The position numbers were made by a program, and so were the translations under genes. Source: an uncultured Lachnospiraceae bacterium (GTDB taxonomy: Bacteria > Bacillota > Clostridia > Lachnospirales > Lachnospiraceae). Taken from it: 64,000 bases of DNA. The stretch spans positions 57,372-121,371 of the forward strand of contig CAJUBP010000007.1 of assembly GCA_910584585.1 (NCBI GenBank). The letters are read 5' to 3'. The notes beneath the pieces were generated by a model, which was not told the origin of the DNA, searched no databases, and saw nothing but the letters and a program-made list of their open reading frames with translations. Below, piece by piece: positions 17,298 through 23,875 of this stretch. Position 1 is the first letter of the stretch; the number at the start of each line of letters is the position of its first letter.

Positions 17298-17674
17298 TTG
17301 GAAGCAAAATACCATATGACGCGGGAAGAGAACATTTTCGTCGCTAAAAGGAATATTGTGGATTACATTTGGAAGAGCGCAAGGCTGGAGGGACTGGCTG
17401 TAACCTACCCGGACACGGAGGCTATCTATAACGGCATGAGTGTCCAGGGGGTTAAGGTGTCAGATATTGTGGCGGTGAATAACCTGAAACATGCCTGGCA
17501 GTTTGTTTTGGATACTCTGGACTACCCTACAGATTATCCCTTTGTATGCAGAATTAACCAGTGTGTCGGGCGCTGACCATGACGCTCTATCTTGTACGGA
17601 AGCAGATGTTTTTAGACGGCAATAAGCGGACATCTATGCTGGCGGGCAACCATGTGATGAATTCATTCCGCTAA
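17298..17674 (+). pseudogene. Remnant of a Fic family gene
   Basis: The first part (EAKYHMTREENIFVAKRNIVDYIWKSARLEG...) has the N-terminal pattern of Fic-domain proteins, including the SxRLEG inhibitory-helix-like segment, and stops after ~93 codons at 17576. In another frame, from 17579, the protein LYLVRKQMFLDGNKRTSMLAGNHVM contains the DGNKRT core of the Fic motif, then stops at 17674. The intervening part of the domain is missing and the frame is broken, so no active AMP-transferase can be made. The TTG at 17298 follows AGGTG; the 5' end overlaps the surface-protein stop. Fic proteins often belong to toxin-antitoxin systems. Confidence 0.8.
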
Positions 17675-17684
17675 TTTATAATGG

Positions 17685-17800
17685 ACCAGGGATTGTAAAT
17701 ATCCGCCTGTCTGGGGAAGACAACAGCGGAATGTACTGGCTTACCGGTTCCCAGAAATTCCACATGATGAAAAATGTATCTGCTTCATTTGTTATCATTT
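17685..17800 (+). pseudogene. Fragment of a DUF4143-type AAA ATPase
   Basis: One frame reads GPGIVNIRLSGEDNSGMYWLTGSQ followed by KFHMMKNVS, which is the conserved interior block of AAA ATPases with a C-terminal DUF4143 domain (GSxxFxLMxxVSESLAGR). Nothing before or after it belongs to that family, so only ~40 codons survive. Confidence 0.65.
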
Positions 17801-17821
17801 GCAAAATATGTGGAGGAACTT

Positions 17822-17866
17822 ATGACAACCATCAAAGATATTGCAAATCACATTTTTAGTGTCTGA
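17822..17866 (+). pseudogene. Remnant of a LacI-family start
   Basis: ATG 17822 has a GGAGG site upstream and encodes MTTIKDIANHIFSV before a stop. The first eight residues match the helix-turn-helix start of LacI-type repressors (TIKDIAxxAGVS), after which the match ends. The rest of 17867-17965 holds the ribosome site of the next gene and no further recognisable remnant. Confidence 0.5.
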
Positions 17867-17965
17867 TAAAGCCCATTCCATGAAGTTCATTTGATTTTTC
17901 TTTGGCAGTCGCATATAATACCAGTAGGGAAATCCCTACTTTCCATATTTCAGGAGGTGAAAGAT

Positions 17966-18241
17966 ATGTTAGCAAACGCTTTTGTTGACAACGCAAAGGT
18001 CATGGCCAAAGGGCAGGTCACAATCCCAAAAGATGTCCGTGAAGTGCTTGGCGTGGCAAGCGGAGACCGTATTTCTTTTATTGTGGAGGGTGGCACTGTC
18101 CGTATCGTTAATTCGGCTGTCTATGCCATGCAGATGCTCCAGGGGGAAATGGCAGGCGAAGCAGAGCGGGCCGGTCTCACATCTGACGATGATGTTATGG
18201 CGCTTGTAAAAGAATTGAGAAATGAGGACGAAAACGCATGA
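17966..18241 (+). CDS. AbrB/MazE-type antitoxin
   Basis: 91 aa. The swapped-hairpin AbrB domain is clear at residues ~12-50: KVMAKGQVTIPKDVREVLGVASGDRISFIVEGG. The C-terminal ~40 residues would wrap the toxin. ATG 17966 follows CAGGAGGTG at 8 bp. The stop overlaps the PIN gene by 4 bp (ATGA), the usual arrangement of such pairs. Antitoxins of this class bind their own promoter as dimers. Because the partner toxin is internally deleted here, the antitoxin may persist only as a DNA-binding protein. Confidence 0.88.
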   Translation: MLANAFVDNAKVMAKGQVTIPKDVREVLGVASGDRISFIVEGGTVRIVNSAVYAMQMLQGEMAGEAERAGLTSDDDVMALVKELRNEDENA

Positions 18242-18552
18242 GGGTTCTGATTGATACGAACGTCCTCATATCTGCTGCATTAAGCGCAAACGGCGTTCCT
18301 TATCAGGCTTATGTAAAAGCGGCCTCTTATCCTAACCACGGATTGATCTGTGAGCAGAATGTGGACGAAATGAAACGGATATTCAATAAAAAATTCCCCA
18401 AACGTCTGGCGGCATTGGACAAATTTCTTTCAATAGCCTTACTGACCCTGGAATTAGTACCCATCCCAACAGACGAAAACACGTATTTTCTGGAATCAGG
18501 TTTGGAGAATCCAACGATTATGACGCCGGCTGAATTTCTTGGCATGGAATAA
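18238..18552 (+). CDS. PIN-domain toxin with an internal deletion
   Basis: 104 aa, against ~135-140 for this PIN subfamily. The N-terminus MRVLIDTNVLISAAL keeps the first catalytic Asp, and the end FLESGLENPTIMTPAEFL is the normal C-terminus. Between LVPIPTDENT (~residue 80) and FLESG the segment that usually carries D-x-D-R-P...LLTGDKD is absent, so the acidic residues that bind Mg2+ in the ribonuclease site are gone. The frame is kept, which points to an in-frame deletion. I expect no nuclease activity. It is translationally coupled to the AbrB antitoxin and followed by a terminator. Confidence 0.8.
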   Translation: MRVLIDTNVLISAALSANGVPYQAYVKAASYPNHGLICEQNVDEMKRIFNKKFPKRLAALDKFLSIALLTLELVPIPTDENTYFLESGLENPTIMTPAEFLGME

Positions 18553-18569
18553 AAACAGCTTTGTATGGC

Positions 18570-18600
18570 AGGACCGGAAACTGTAAAAGCTTCCGGTCCT
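18570..18600 (+). terminator. Rho-independent terminator after the toxin gene
   Basis: AGGACCGGAA and TTCCGGTCCT form a perfect 10-bp stem with an 11-nt loop, followed by GTCCTTTT. Confidence 0.75.
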
Positions 18601-18607
18601 GTCCTTT

Positions 18608-18705
18608 TACATCTGCCGCCCCACTTCATACCAGATTTCATGCTGAATTTAGTCAATGTAGCCCACTACACCTTCGAAATCCAGCATAAAATCTGATATA
18701 AATTG
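18608..18705. repeat. Degenerate palindromic repeat
   Basis: The arms CAGATTTCATGCTGAATTT and AAATCCAGCATAAAATCTG pair imperfectly and enclose AGTCAATGTAGCCCACTACA. That loop motif matches GTCAACGTAGCCCGCTACGC in the element at 53500-53734, so the two are probably relatives. 18706-18828 shows nothing recognisable. Confidence 0.5.
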
Positions 18706-18828
18706 GGACCACATCTTGCGGAAAGCCATTGTCCACCAATGCTTTGATTTGTACCAGTCTATGAATCACATATAGGTTTTACTGCATATTGCACAAAAAT
18801 ATTCCAGTACTTTTGTGAATTATTTTGA

Positions 18829-18903
18829 TTGAAAATGATTGAAAATGGTGATATCATACAATTACAGTCAAAAACAACAGAAAACAATCAAAATCATTCA
18901 AAC
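18829..18903 (+). promoter_or_regulatory. Promoter and operator array of the fru genes
   Basis: TTGAAA (18829) and TATCAT (18852) are spaced by 17 bp. GATTGAAAAT occurs twice in tandem (from 18827), and inverted versions (ACAATCAAAATCATTCAAA) lie at 18884-18902. Repeats of this kind are typical DeoR/FruR operators. They surround the promoter, so FruR probably represses its own operon until fructose 1-phosphate is present. Confidence 0.6.
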
Positions 18904-18914
18904 GAGGAACAAAA

Positions 18915-19688
18915 ATGCTGTTAGAAAAAAGATTGGGCGAAATTCTGAAATTAGTGGAGAAGAACGGCAGCGTTACCGTACAGGAACTGACCGAATATCT
19001 GAAAGCTTCTGAGTCCACCATCCGAAGGGATTTATGTTTGCTGGATGAAGAGGGAAAGCTGAATAAGGTGCACGGAGGCGCCACCGCCATCAACGCCTCT
19101 TATGCCAGCGCAAAGGATGTGGAGGTGGAGTACCGCAAGAATCTGAAGCGGGAAGAGAAAGCGGAAATAGCCAGATACGCGGCCGCTCTGATTCAGCCGG
19201 ATGATTTGGTTTATCTGGACGCCGGAACCACCACAGAGCGTGTCATTGATTTCATTACGGAGAAACGGGCTGTATATGTGACCAATGCCATCGGCCATGC
19301 CAAGCGTCTGGTGCAGGCCGGATGCGAAGCCCATATTCTGGGCGGGAAGTTCAAGCTGTCCACAGAGGCTGTGGTGGGAATTGAAACGGTATCCGAATTA
19401 GAGAAGTTCAACTTTACCATCGGTTTTATCGGCACCAACGGGATCAGCCGCAAAGCGGGATTTTCCACGCCGGACATTGACGAGGCCATGGTGAAGCGCA
19501 GGGCGGTGATGCAGTGCCGCAGACCCTATATTTTGGGGGATTCCGGCAAATTCAACCAGATTTCGCCGGTCACCTTTGCCGGAATTGAAGATGCAGAGCT
19601 GATTACTACGGAAATCAAACACGATGGTTTCCGGGAGTTAAAGAATATTATTGAAACAACAGGAAAACAGGAAAGGAGCACATTATGA
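18915..19688 (+). CDS. fruR: DeoR-family fructose operon repressor
   Basis: 257 aa. The N-terminal helix-turn-helix (about 6-56) has the DeoR signature VTVQELTEYLKASESTIRRDLCLLDEEGKL..VHGGA. The C-terminal sensor domain contains DAGTTTERVI and IGTNGIS, the phosphosugar-binding loops. Linkage by a 4-bp overlap to a fructose-1-phosphate kinase supports FruR, whose usual effector is fructose 1-phosphate. Repeats around the promoter (18829-18903) are likely its sites. No EII fructose permease follows, unlike the common fruR-fruK-fruA order. Confidence 0.87.
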   Translation: MLLEKRLGEILKLVEKNGSVTVQELTEYLKASESTIRRDLCLLDEEGKLNKVHGGATAINASYASAKDVEVEYRKNLKREEKAEIARYAAALIQPDDLVYLDAGTTTERVIDFITEKRAVYVTNAIGHAKRLVQAGCEAHILGGKFKLSTEAVVGIETVSELEKFNFTIGFIGTNGISRKAGFSTPDIDEAMVKRRAVMQCRRPYILGDSGKFNQISPVTFAGIEDAELITTEIKHDGFRELKNIIETTGKQERSTL

Positions 19689-20596
19689 TTTACACAGTAA
19701 CCTTTAATCCGAGTCTGGACTACATAGTAAGCGTCGATGACTTTACCCTGGGACGGGTGAACCGTACCACGAAGGAACTGGTATATCCCGGCGGAAAGGG
19801 TGTCAATGTCTCTCTGGTGCTGAAGAATCTGGGAATGGAGAATACAGCCCTCGGGTTCACAGCCGGATTTACCGGAACGGAAATTGAACGGGGATTGAAA
19901 GAGTGGGGATGTCTGACGGATTTTATCCGGATTCCCGAAGGAATGTCCAGAATCAACATGAAGCTGCGTTCCAGGGAAGAAAGCGAGATCAACGGACAGG
20001 GCCCGAAGATTTCAGAGGAAGCTCTGGAAGAGCTTTATAAGAAGCTGGATGCTATGGAGCCGGAAGATGTGCTGGTGCTGGCAGGAAGCATTCCCAACAG
20101 CATGCCGGATTCTAGCTATGAGCAGATTCTGGCGAGAGTGCAGGACAAAAATATCCGGGCCGTGGTGGACGCCACCGGTGATTTGCTGGTAAATGTATTG
20201 AAATACCATCCGTTTTTGATTAAGCCCAACAACCATGAGCTGGAAGAGATTTTCCATGTGCCCATGGACAGCCAGGAAACCATTGTAAATCACGCAAAGA
20301 AAATGCAGGAAATGGGGGCGCAGAATGTGCTGATTTCCATGGCCGGCGACGGAGCAATCCTTGTGGCGGCGGACGGAAGCGTTTGGCAGAGCCCTGCGCC
20401 GAAGGGAAAGGTTGTGAATTCCGTGGGAGCGGGAGATTCCATGGTGGCAGGATTTATCACTGGATATTTAAAGAGCAAAAGCTATGAAGAAGCCTTCCAT
20501 ATGGGCATCTGCACCGGCAGCGCCAGCGCGTTTTCAGAACGGCTGGCAACTCAGGAAGAGGTGGACGGGATTTTAGAGCAGATGGGGTGGCGATAA
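19685..20596 (+). CDS. fruK: 1-phosphofructokinase
   Basis: 303 aa PfkB-family kinase that converts fructose 1-phosphate to fructose 1,6-bisphosphate with ATP. It has the N-terminal TFNPSLDYIV and the glycine-rich PGGKGVNVSLVLKNLG substrate segment. The C-terminal VNSVGAGDSMVAGF motif carries the catalytic Asp. The start overlaps the fruR stop by 4 bp. Tagatose-6-phosphate kinases look similar, but the FruR/PTS context favours fructose 1-phosphate. Confidence 0.9.
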   Translation: MIYTVTFNPSLDYIVSVDDFTLGRVNRTTKELVYPGGKGVNVSLVLKNLGMENTALGFTAGFTGTEIERGLKEWGCLTDFIRIPEGMSRINMKLRSREESEINGQGPKISEEALEELYKKLDAMEPEDVLVLAGSIPNSMPDSSYEQILARVQDKNIRAVVDATGDLLVNVLKYHPFLIKPNNHELEEIFHVPMDSQETIVNHAKKMQEMGAQNVLISMAGDGAILVAADGSVWQSPAPKGKVVNSVGAGDSMVAGFITGYLKSKSYEEAFHMGICTGSASAFSERLATQEEVDGILEQMGWR

Positions 20597-20624
20597 AAAG
20601 GAGAAACCATCTGCAGAAACCATC

Positions 20625-20653
20625 TGGAAAAATTAAGACAAATATATTATAAT
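20625..20653 (+). promoter_or_regulatory. Promoter of ptsH
   Basis: TGGAAA (20625) and a perfect TATAAT (20648) are spaced by 17 bp, 34 bp before the start codon. HPr therefore has its own promoter in addition to readthrough from fruK. Confidence 0.55.
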
Positions 20654-20686
20654 ACAGTTACTATAAAAGAAAAGGAGAATAAGATT

Positions 20687-20944
20687 ATGAAAACATTTGA
20701 CTACACCATCACAGATCCGGAAGGAATCCATGCAAGACCAGCAGGGCTTTTTGTCAAGGAAGCAGGCAAATTCGCAAGCAAGATTACCATCGCAAAAGAC
20801 GGCAAAGAAGTGGACGCCAAAAGAATCTTTGGGATCATGAGCCTTGGCGTAAAAAAAGATAATACAGTAACTTTGAAAATCGAGGGCGACGACGAAGAAG
20901 CGGCATGTACTGCATTAGAGGCGTTTTTTAAAGAAAATTTGTAA
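20687..20944 (+). CDS. ptsH: HPr-like phosphocarrier with Arg at position 46
   Basis: 85 aa. HPr passes phosphate from enzyme I to sugar-specific EIIA domains through His15, which is present in GIHARPAG. The regulatory site usually reads KS46IMGVMSLG; here it is AKRIFGIMSLG, with AGA (Arg) at codon 46. HPr kinase phosphorylates Ser46 in Firmicutes, so this protein should be blind to it and unable to act as the CcpA co-effector through that route. The rest of the fold is standard and the length is normal. It lies between fruK and ptsI, separated from ptsI by tandem hairpins. Confidence 0.92.
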   Translation: MKTFDYTITDPEGIHARPAGLFVKEAGKFASKITIAKDGKEVDAKRIFGIMSLGVKKDNTVTLKIEGDDEEAACTALEAFFKENL

Positions 20945-20968
20945 AAAGAATCAGGGACAGGTGATTGT

Positions 20969-20990
20969 AAAGCCGGAAGCTGCCGGCTTT
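20969..20990 (+). terminator. Intercistronic hairpin after ptsH
   Basis: AAAGCCGG and CCGGCTTT pair over 8 bp with a 6-nt loop. No T-run follows, so it is more likely a partial terminator or mRNA-stabilising hairpin that sets HPr above enzyme I. Confidence 0.45.
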
Positions 20991-21008
20991 GCGATTGCCT
21001 GAATTATT

Positions 21009-21162
21009 ATGAAAGCAAAAGCTTCCATGCTATGGATGGGCATACGGCTCGCCGGCCGGCATGCAGAGCGAGATGGAAGTTTCTTATGAAAACAAAAGCT
21101 TCCACGCTACGGATGGGCATACGGCCCGCCGGCCGGCATGCAGAGCGGGATGGAAGTTTTAG
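21009..21162 (+). repeat. Two tandem 77-bp hairpin units before ptsI
   Basis: The units start at 21009 and 21086 and are about 90% identical. Each folds with CTTCCA/TGGAAG outer arms and an inner stem that reads CTCG/CGAG in the first unit and CCCG/CGGG in the second, so one base pair covaries. The second ends ~18 bp before the ptsI start. They could be a cis-acting RNA structure or mRNA-processing site between HPr and enzyme I. Confidence 0.75.
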
Positions 21163-21180
21163 ATAGAAAGGAGAAGCCAA

Positions 21181-22809
21181 ATGTTAAAATTCAGCGGGAG
21201 CAGCGTATTTGGCGGCGTGGCGATTGGAAAGCTTTTTATTTTCCGGAAAAATGAGAATAAAGTAGAGCGCCGGCACATCGAGGATGTGGAACAGGAAACA
21301 GAGCGGTTTGAAAAGGCAAAAGAGAAGGCGTTAGAGCAGCTGAAGGGGCTGTATGACAAAGCTCTTAAGGACGTCGGGGAAGCAAACGCCATGATTTTTG
21401 AAGTGCATCAGATGATGCTGGAAGATTTGGATTACCAGGATTCCATTCATTATATGATCAAAGAACAGCAGATCAACGCAGAATTCGCGGTAGCTCAGAC
21501 CAGCGACAATTTTGCGGAAATGTTTGCCGCCATGGACGACGCTTATATGCAGGGGCGGGCGGCGGATGTGCGGGATATTTCCGAGCGGTTAATCAGTATC
21601 CTGACAAATTCCCAGAGCAGTCTGGATACTTTTCAGGAGCCGGTTGTCATTGTGGCAGAGGATCTTGCCCCCAGCGAGACCGTGCAGTTTGAGAAAGACA
21701 AACTGCTTGCCATTGTAACGCAGCAGGGTTCCGCCAACTCCCATACGGCAATCTTGGCCAGGACCATGGATATTCCTGCCGTGATTCAGGCTGATATCGG
21801 GCTGGATCCGGAATATAACGGCAAAACCGTGATTGTAGACGGATTTACCGGAGATATTTATGTGGACCCGGACGAAGAGACTTCCAAGGTGATGGAAGCG
21901 AAACTGAAAGAGTGTCTGGCGGAAAAAGAATTGCTGCAGCAGTTAAAGGGCAAAGAAGATGTGACTCTGGACGGAAAACATTTGAAACTCTATGCAAATA
22001 TCGGCAATCCCGGGGACGTGGCAAATGTGCTGCGCAACGACGCCAAGGGAATCGGCCTGTTCCGGAGTGAGTTCCTCTATCTGGAAAGCGAAGATTTTCC
22101 CACAGAAGAGGAACAGTTTAAGGCTTACAAGGCTGTCGCGGAAAATATGGCCGGTAAGAAAGTGATTATCCGTACCCTGGATATCGGCGCGGATAAGACA
22201 GTGGATTATTTCAAGCTGGATAAGGAAGAGAATCCTGCCATGGGCTACCGCGCGATCCGTATCTGCTTAACCCAGCCGGAAATCTTTAAAACCCAGCTGC
22301 GGGCATTGTACCGGGCCTCCAATTACGGTGAGATTGCCATTATGTTCCCCATGATTATTTCCGTGGAAGAAGTAAGGAAGATCAAGAAGATCGTGGAAGA
22401 AGTAAAGGCAGAGCTGACAGAACTTGCAGTGCCTTTCAAGGAAGTGGAGCTGGGCATCATGATTGAGACGCCGGCGGCTGTGATGGTCAGCGACGAGCTG
22501 GCGAAAGAAGTGGACTTTTTCAGTATCGGAACCAACGACCTGACCCAGTACACCCTTGCTATTGACAGGCAGAACGCAAAGTTGGGAGATTTCTACAATT
22601 CCCATCATCCAGCCATCCTTAAGATGATTGAAACTGTTGTGAAGAATGCCCACGCAGCCGGCATCTGGGCCGGTATCTGCGGAGAGCTGGGCGCGGATTT
22701 GAGCCTGACAGAAACTTTCCTGAAAATGGGAGTGGACGAATTGTCGGTATCCCCGGCGATGGTGCTGCGGGTAAGAAAAATTGTGCGTGAAACGGATACT
22801 GGTAAATAA
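21181..22809 (+). CDS. ptsI: PTS enzyme I (phosphoenolpyruvate-protein phosphotransferase)
   Basis: 542 aa, slightly short of the usual ~570. It takes phosphate from phosphoenolpyruvate and passes it to HPr. The active histidine is at ~188 in GSANSHTAILART. The C-terminal PEP-binding barrel shows GIGLFRSEFLY, DIGADKT and SIGTNDLTQYTLAIDRQN, plus the CGELG motif that contains the catalytic Cys. GAGAAGCC-type sequence after an AAAGGAG site precedes ATG 21181. It follows ptsH after tandem hairpins and is followed by larE only 2 bp downstream. Confidence 0.96.
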   Translation: MLKFSGSSVFGGVAIGKLFIFRKNENKVERRHIEDVEQETERFEKAKEKALEQLKGLYDKALKDVGEANAMIFEVHQMMLEDLDYQDSIHYMIKEQQINAEFAVAQTSDNFAEMFAAMDDAYMQGRAADVRDISERLISILTNSQSSLDTFQEPVVIVAEDLAPSETVQFEKDKLLAIVTQQGSANSHTAILARTMDIPAVIQADIGLDPEYNGKTVIVDGFTGDIYVDPDEETSKVMEAKLKECLAEKELLQQLKGKEDVTLDGKHLKLYANIGNPGDVANVLRNDAKGIGLFRSEFLYLESEDFPTEEEQFKAYKAVAENMAGKKVIIRTLDIGADKTVDYFKLDKEENPAMGYRAIRICLTQPEIFKTQLRALYRASNYGEIAIMFPMIISVEEVRKIKKIVEEVKAELTELAVPFKEVELGIMIETPAAVMVSDELAKEVDFFSIGTNDLTQYTLAIDRQNAKLGDFYNSHHPAILKMIETVVKNAHAAGIWAGICGELGADLSLTETFLKMGVDELSVSPAMVLRVRKIVRETDTGK

Positions 22810-22811
22810 AT

Positions 22812-23651
22812 ATGACGGAAAATAAGGATCAGATTTCAGCGGAAACCCGGCAGAAGTTGGAAGTTTTAAAGCAATCCCTGGCCGAACTTGGCAGCGCCGC
22901 CGTTGCTTTTTCCAGCGGCGTGGATTCCACATTCTTACTGAAAATTGCCCATGAGGTTCTGGGAGAGAGGGTTCTTGCGGTAACCGCCAGTTCCCGTTCT
23001 TTTCCAGCCAGAGAACTGGAAGAAGCAAAAGAATTCTGCAAAAAAGAGGGCGTCCGCCAGGTTGTTTTTGAATCGAAAGAACTGGAAATTGAGGGTTTCG
23101 GCGCAAATCCCCCGAACCGGTGCTATCTCTGCAAGAAACAGCTGCTGCTTAAGATTCAGAGCATTGCGGCCCAGAACCAAATGTCCTGGGTGGCGGAGGG
23201 CTCTAATGTGGATGATGAAGGAGATTACAGGCCCGGGATGCAGGCAGTGGCAGAGCTTGGCGTGAAAAGCCCCTTGCGGGAAGCCGGCCTCACCAAAGAA
23301 GAAATCCGCCTGTTATCCAGGGATATGGGCCTTGCTTCCTGGGAAAAGCCCTCCTTTGCCTGTCTTGCTTCCCGGTTTCCCTATGGAGAACCCATTACCG
23401 CGGAAAAACTCGCCATGGTGGGACAGGCGGAAGAACTGCTGCTGCAGCTTGGATTTTCCCAGTTTCGGGTACGGATTCACGGTTGTATGGCGAGGATTGA
23501 GGTACTGCAGGAGGATTTTTCCAAGCTGATTCAGGAAAATATCAGGACTCAGGTTACTGACCAGTTCAAGAAATATGGATTTACATATGTTTCCATGGAT
23601 TTGGCAGGATACCGGACTGGAAGTATAAATGAAACGTTAAAAAACCCTTGA
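22812..23651 (+). CDS. larE: ATP-dependent sacrificial sulfur transferase LarE
   Basis: 279 aa PP-loop ATPase. LarE donates sulfur to the nicotinic-acid-derived pincer cofactor of lactate racemase, in many species from its own cysteine. The PP-loop SSGVDST is at ~34-40 and the donor Cys lies at ~184 in FACLASRFPYG. A second pair of cysteines (NRCYLCKK, ~98-101) is also conserved in part of the family. It starts 2 bp after ptsI, so it is in the PTS transcript. No larA, larB or larC is nearby, so its partner genes must lie elsewhere or it serves another nickel-pincer enzyme. Confidence 0.88.
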   Translation: MTENKDQISAETRQKLEVLKQSLAELGSAAVAFSSGVDSTFLLKIAHEVLGERVLAVTASSRSFPARELEEAKEFCKKEGVRQVVFESKELEIEGFGANPPNRCYLCKKQLLLKIQSIAAQNQMSWVAEGSNVDDEGDYRPGMQAVAELGVKSPLREAGLTKEEIRLLSRDMGLASWEKPSFACLASRFPYGEPITAEKLAMVGQAEELLLQLGFSQFRVRIHGCMARIEVLQEDFSKLIQENIRTQVTDQFKKYGFTYVSMDLAGYRTGSINETLKNP

Positions 23652-23676
23652 CAAATCAGAAAAGCAATGGTAATTT
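23648..23676 (+). promoter_or_regulatory. Promoter of ptsG
   Basis: A perfect TTGACA (23648), overlapping the larE stop codon, is followed after 17 bp by TAATTT (23671). The transcript would begin just before the antiterminator site. Confidence 0.65.
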
Positions 23677-23688
23677 AGTACATATGAT

Positions 23689-23768
23689 ATAGTATGTTAC
23701 TTATTAAAAGATAAGGCATTAACTATGCATAAATATTTTGGATGTTTATGTGTGTTGGTGCCTTTTTT
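23689..23768 (+). promoter_or_regulatory. RAT antiterminator overlapping a terminator in the ptsG leader
   Basis: 23689-23726 folds as a ribonucleic antiterminator: ATAGT pairs with ACTAT, an internal loop holds GTTAC and AGGCATTA, and TTAT/ATAA closes the top. A rival hairpin (23713-23768) pairs AAGGCA with TGCCTT and ends in TTTTTT. The two share AAGGCA and cannot coexist. BglG-type proteins such as the GlcT encoded downstream bind RATs to let transcription continue. 23769-23875 holds the remaining leader and an AAGGAG ribosome site. Confidence 0.7.
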
Positions 23769-23875
23769 GTTCCATTTTGAAAGGAACTGCGCACAAAAGA
23801 GAAATGTCCGGTATACTGCAGAAAGGACGGTCTGTTCCGCATCCAAATATGAAAAAATAAAAAGGAGAAGAAAAG

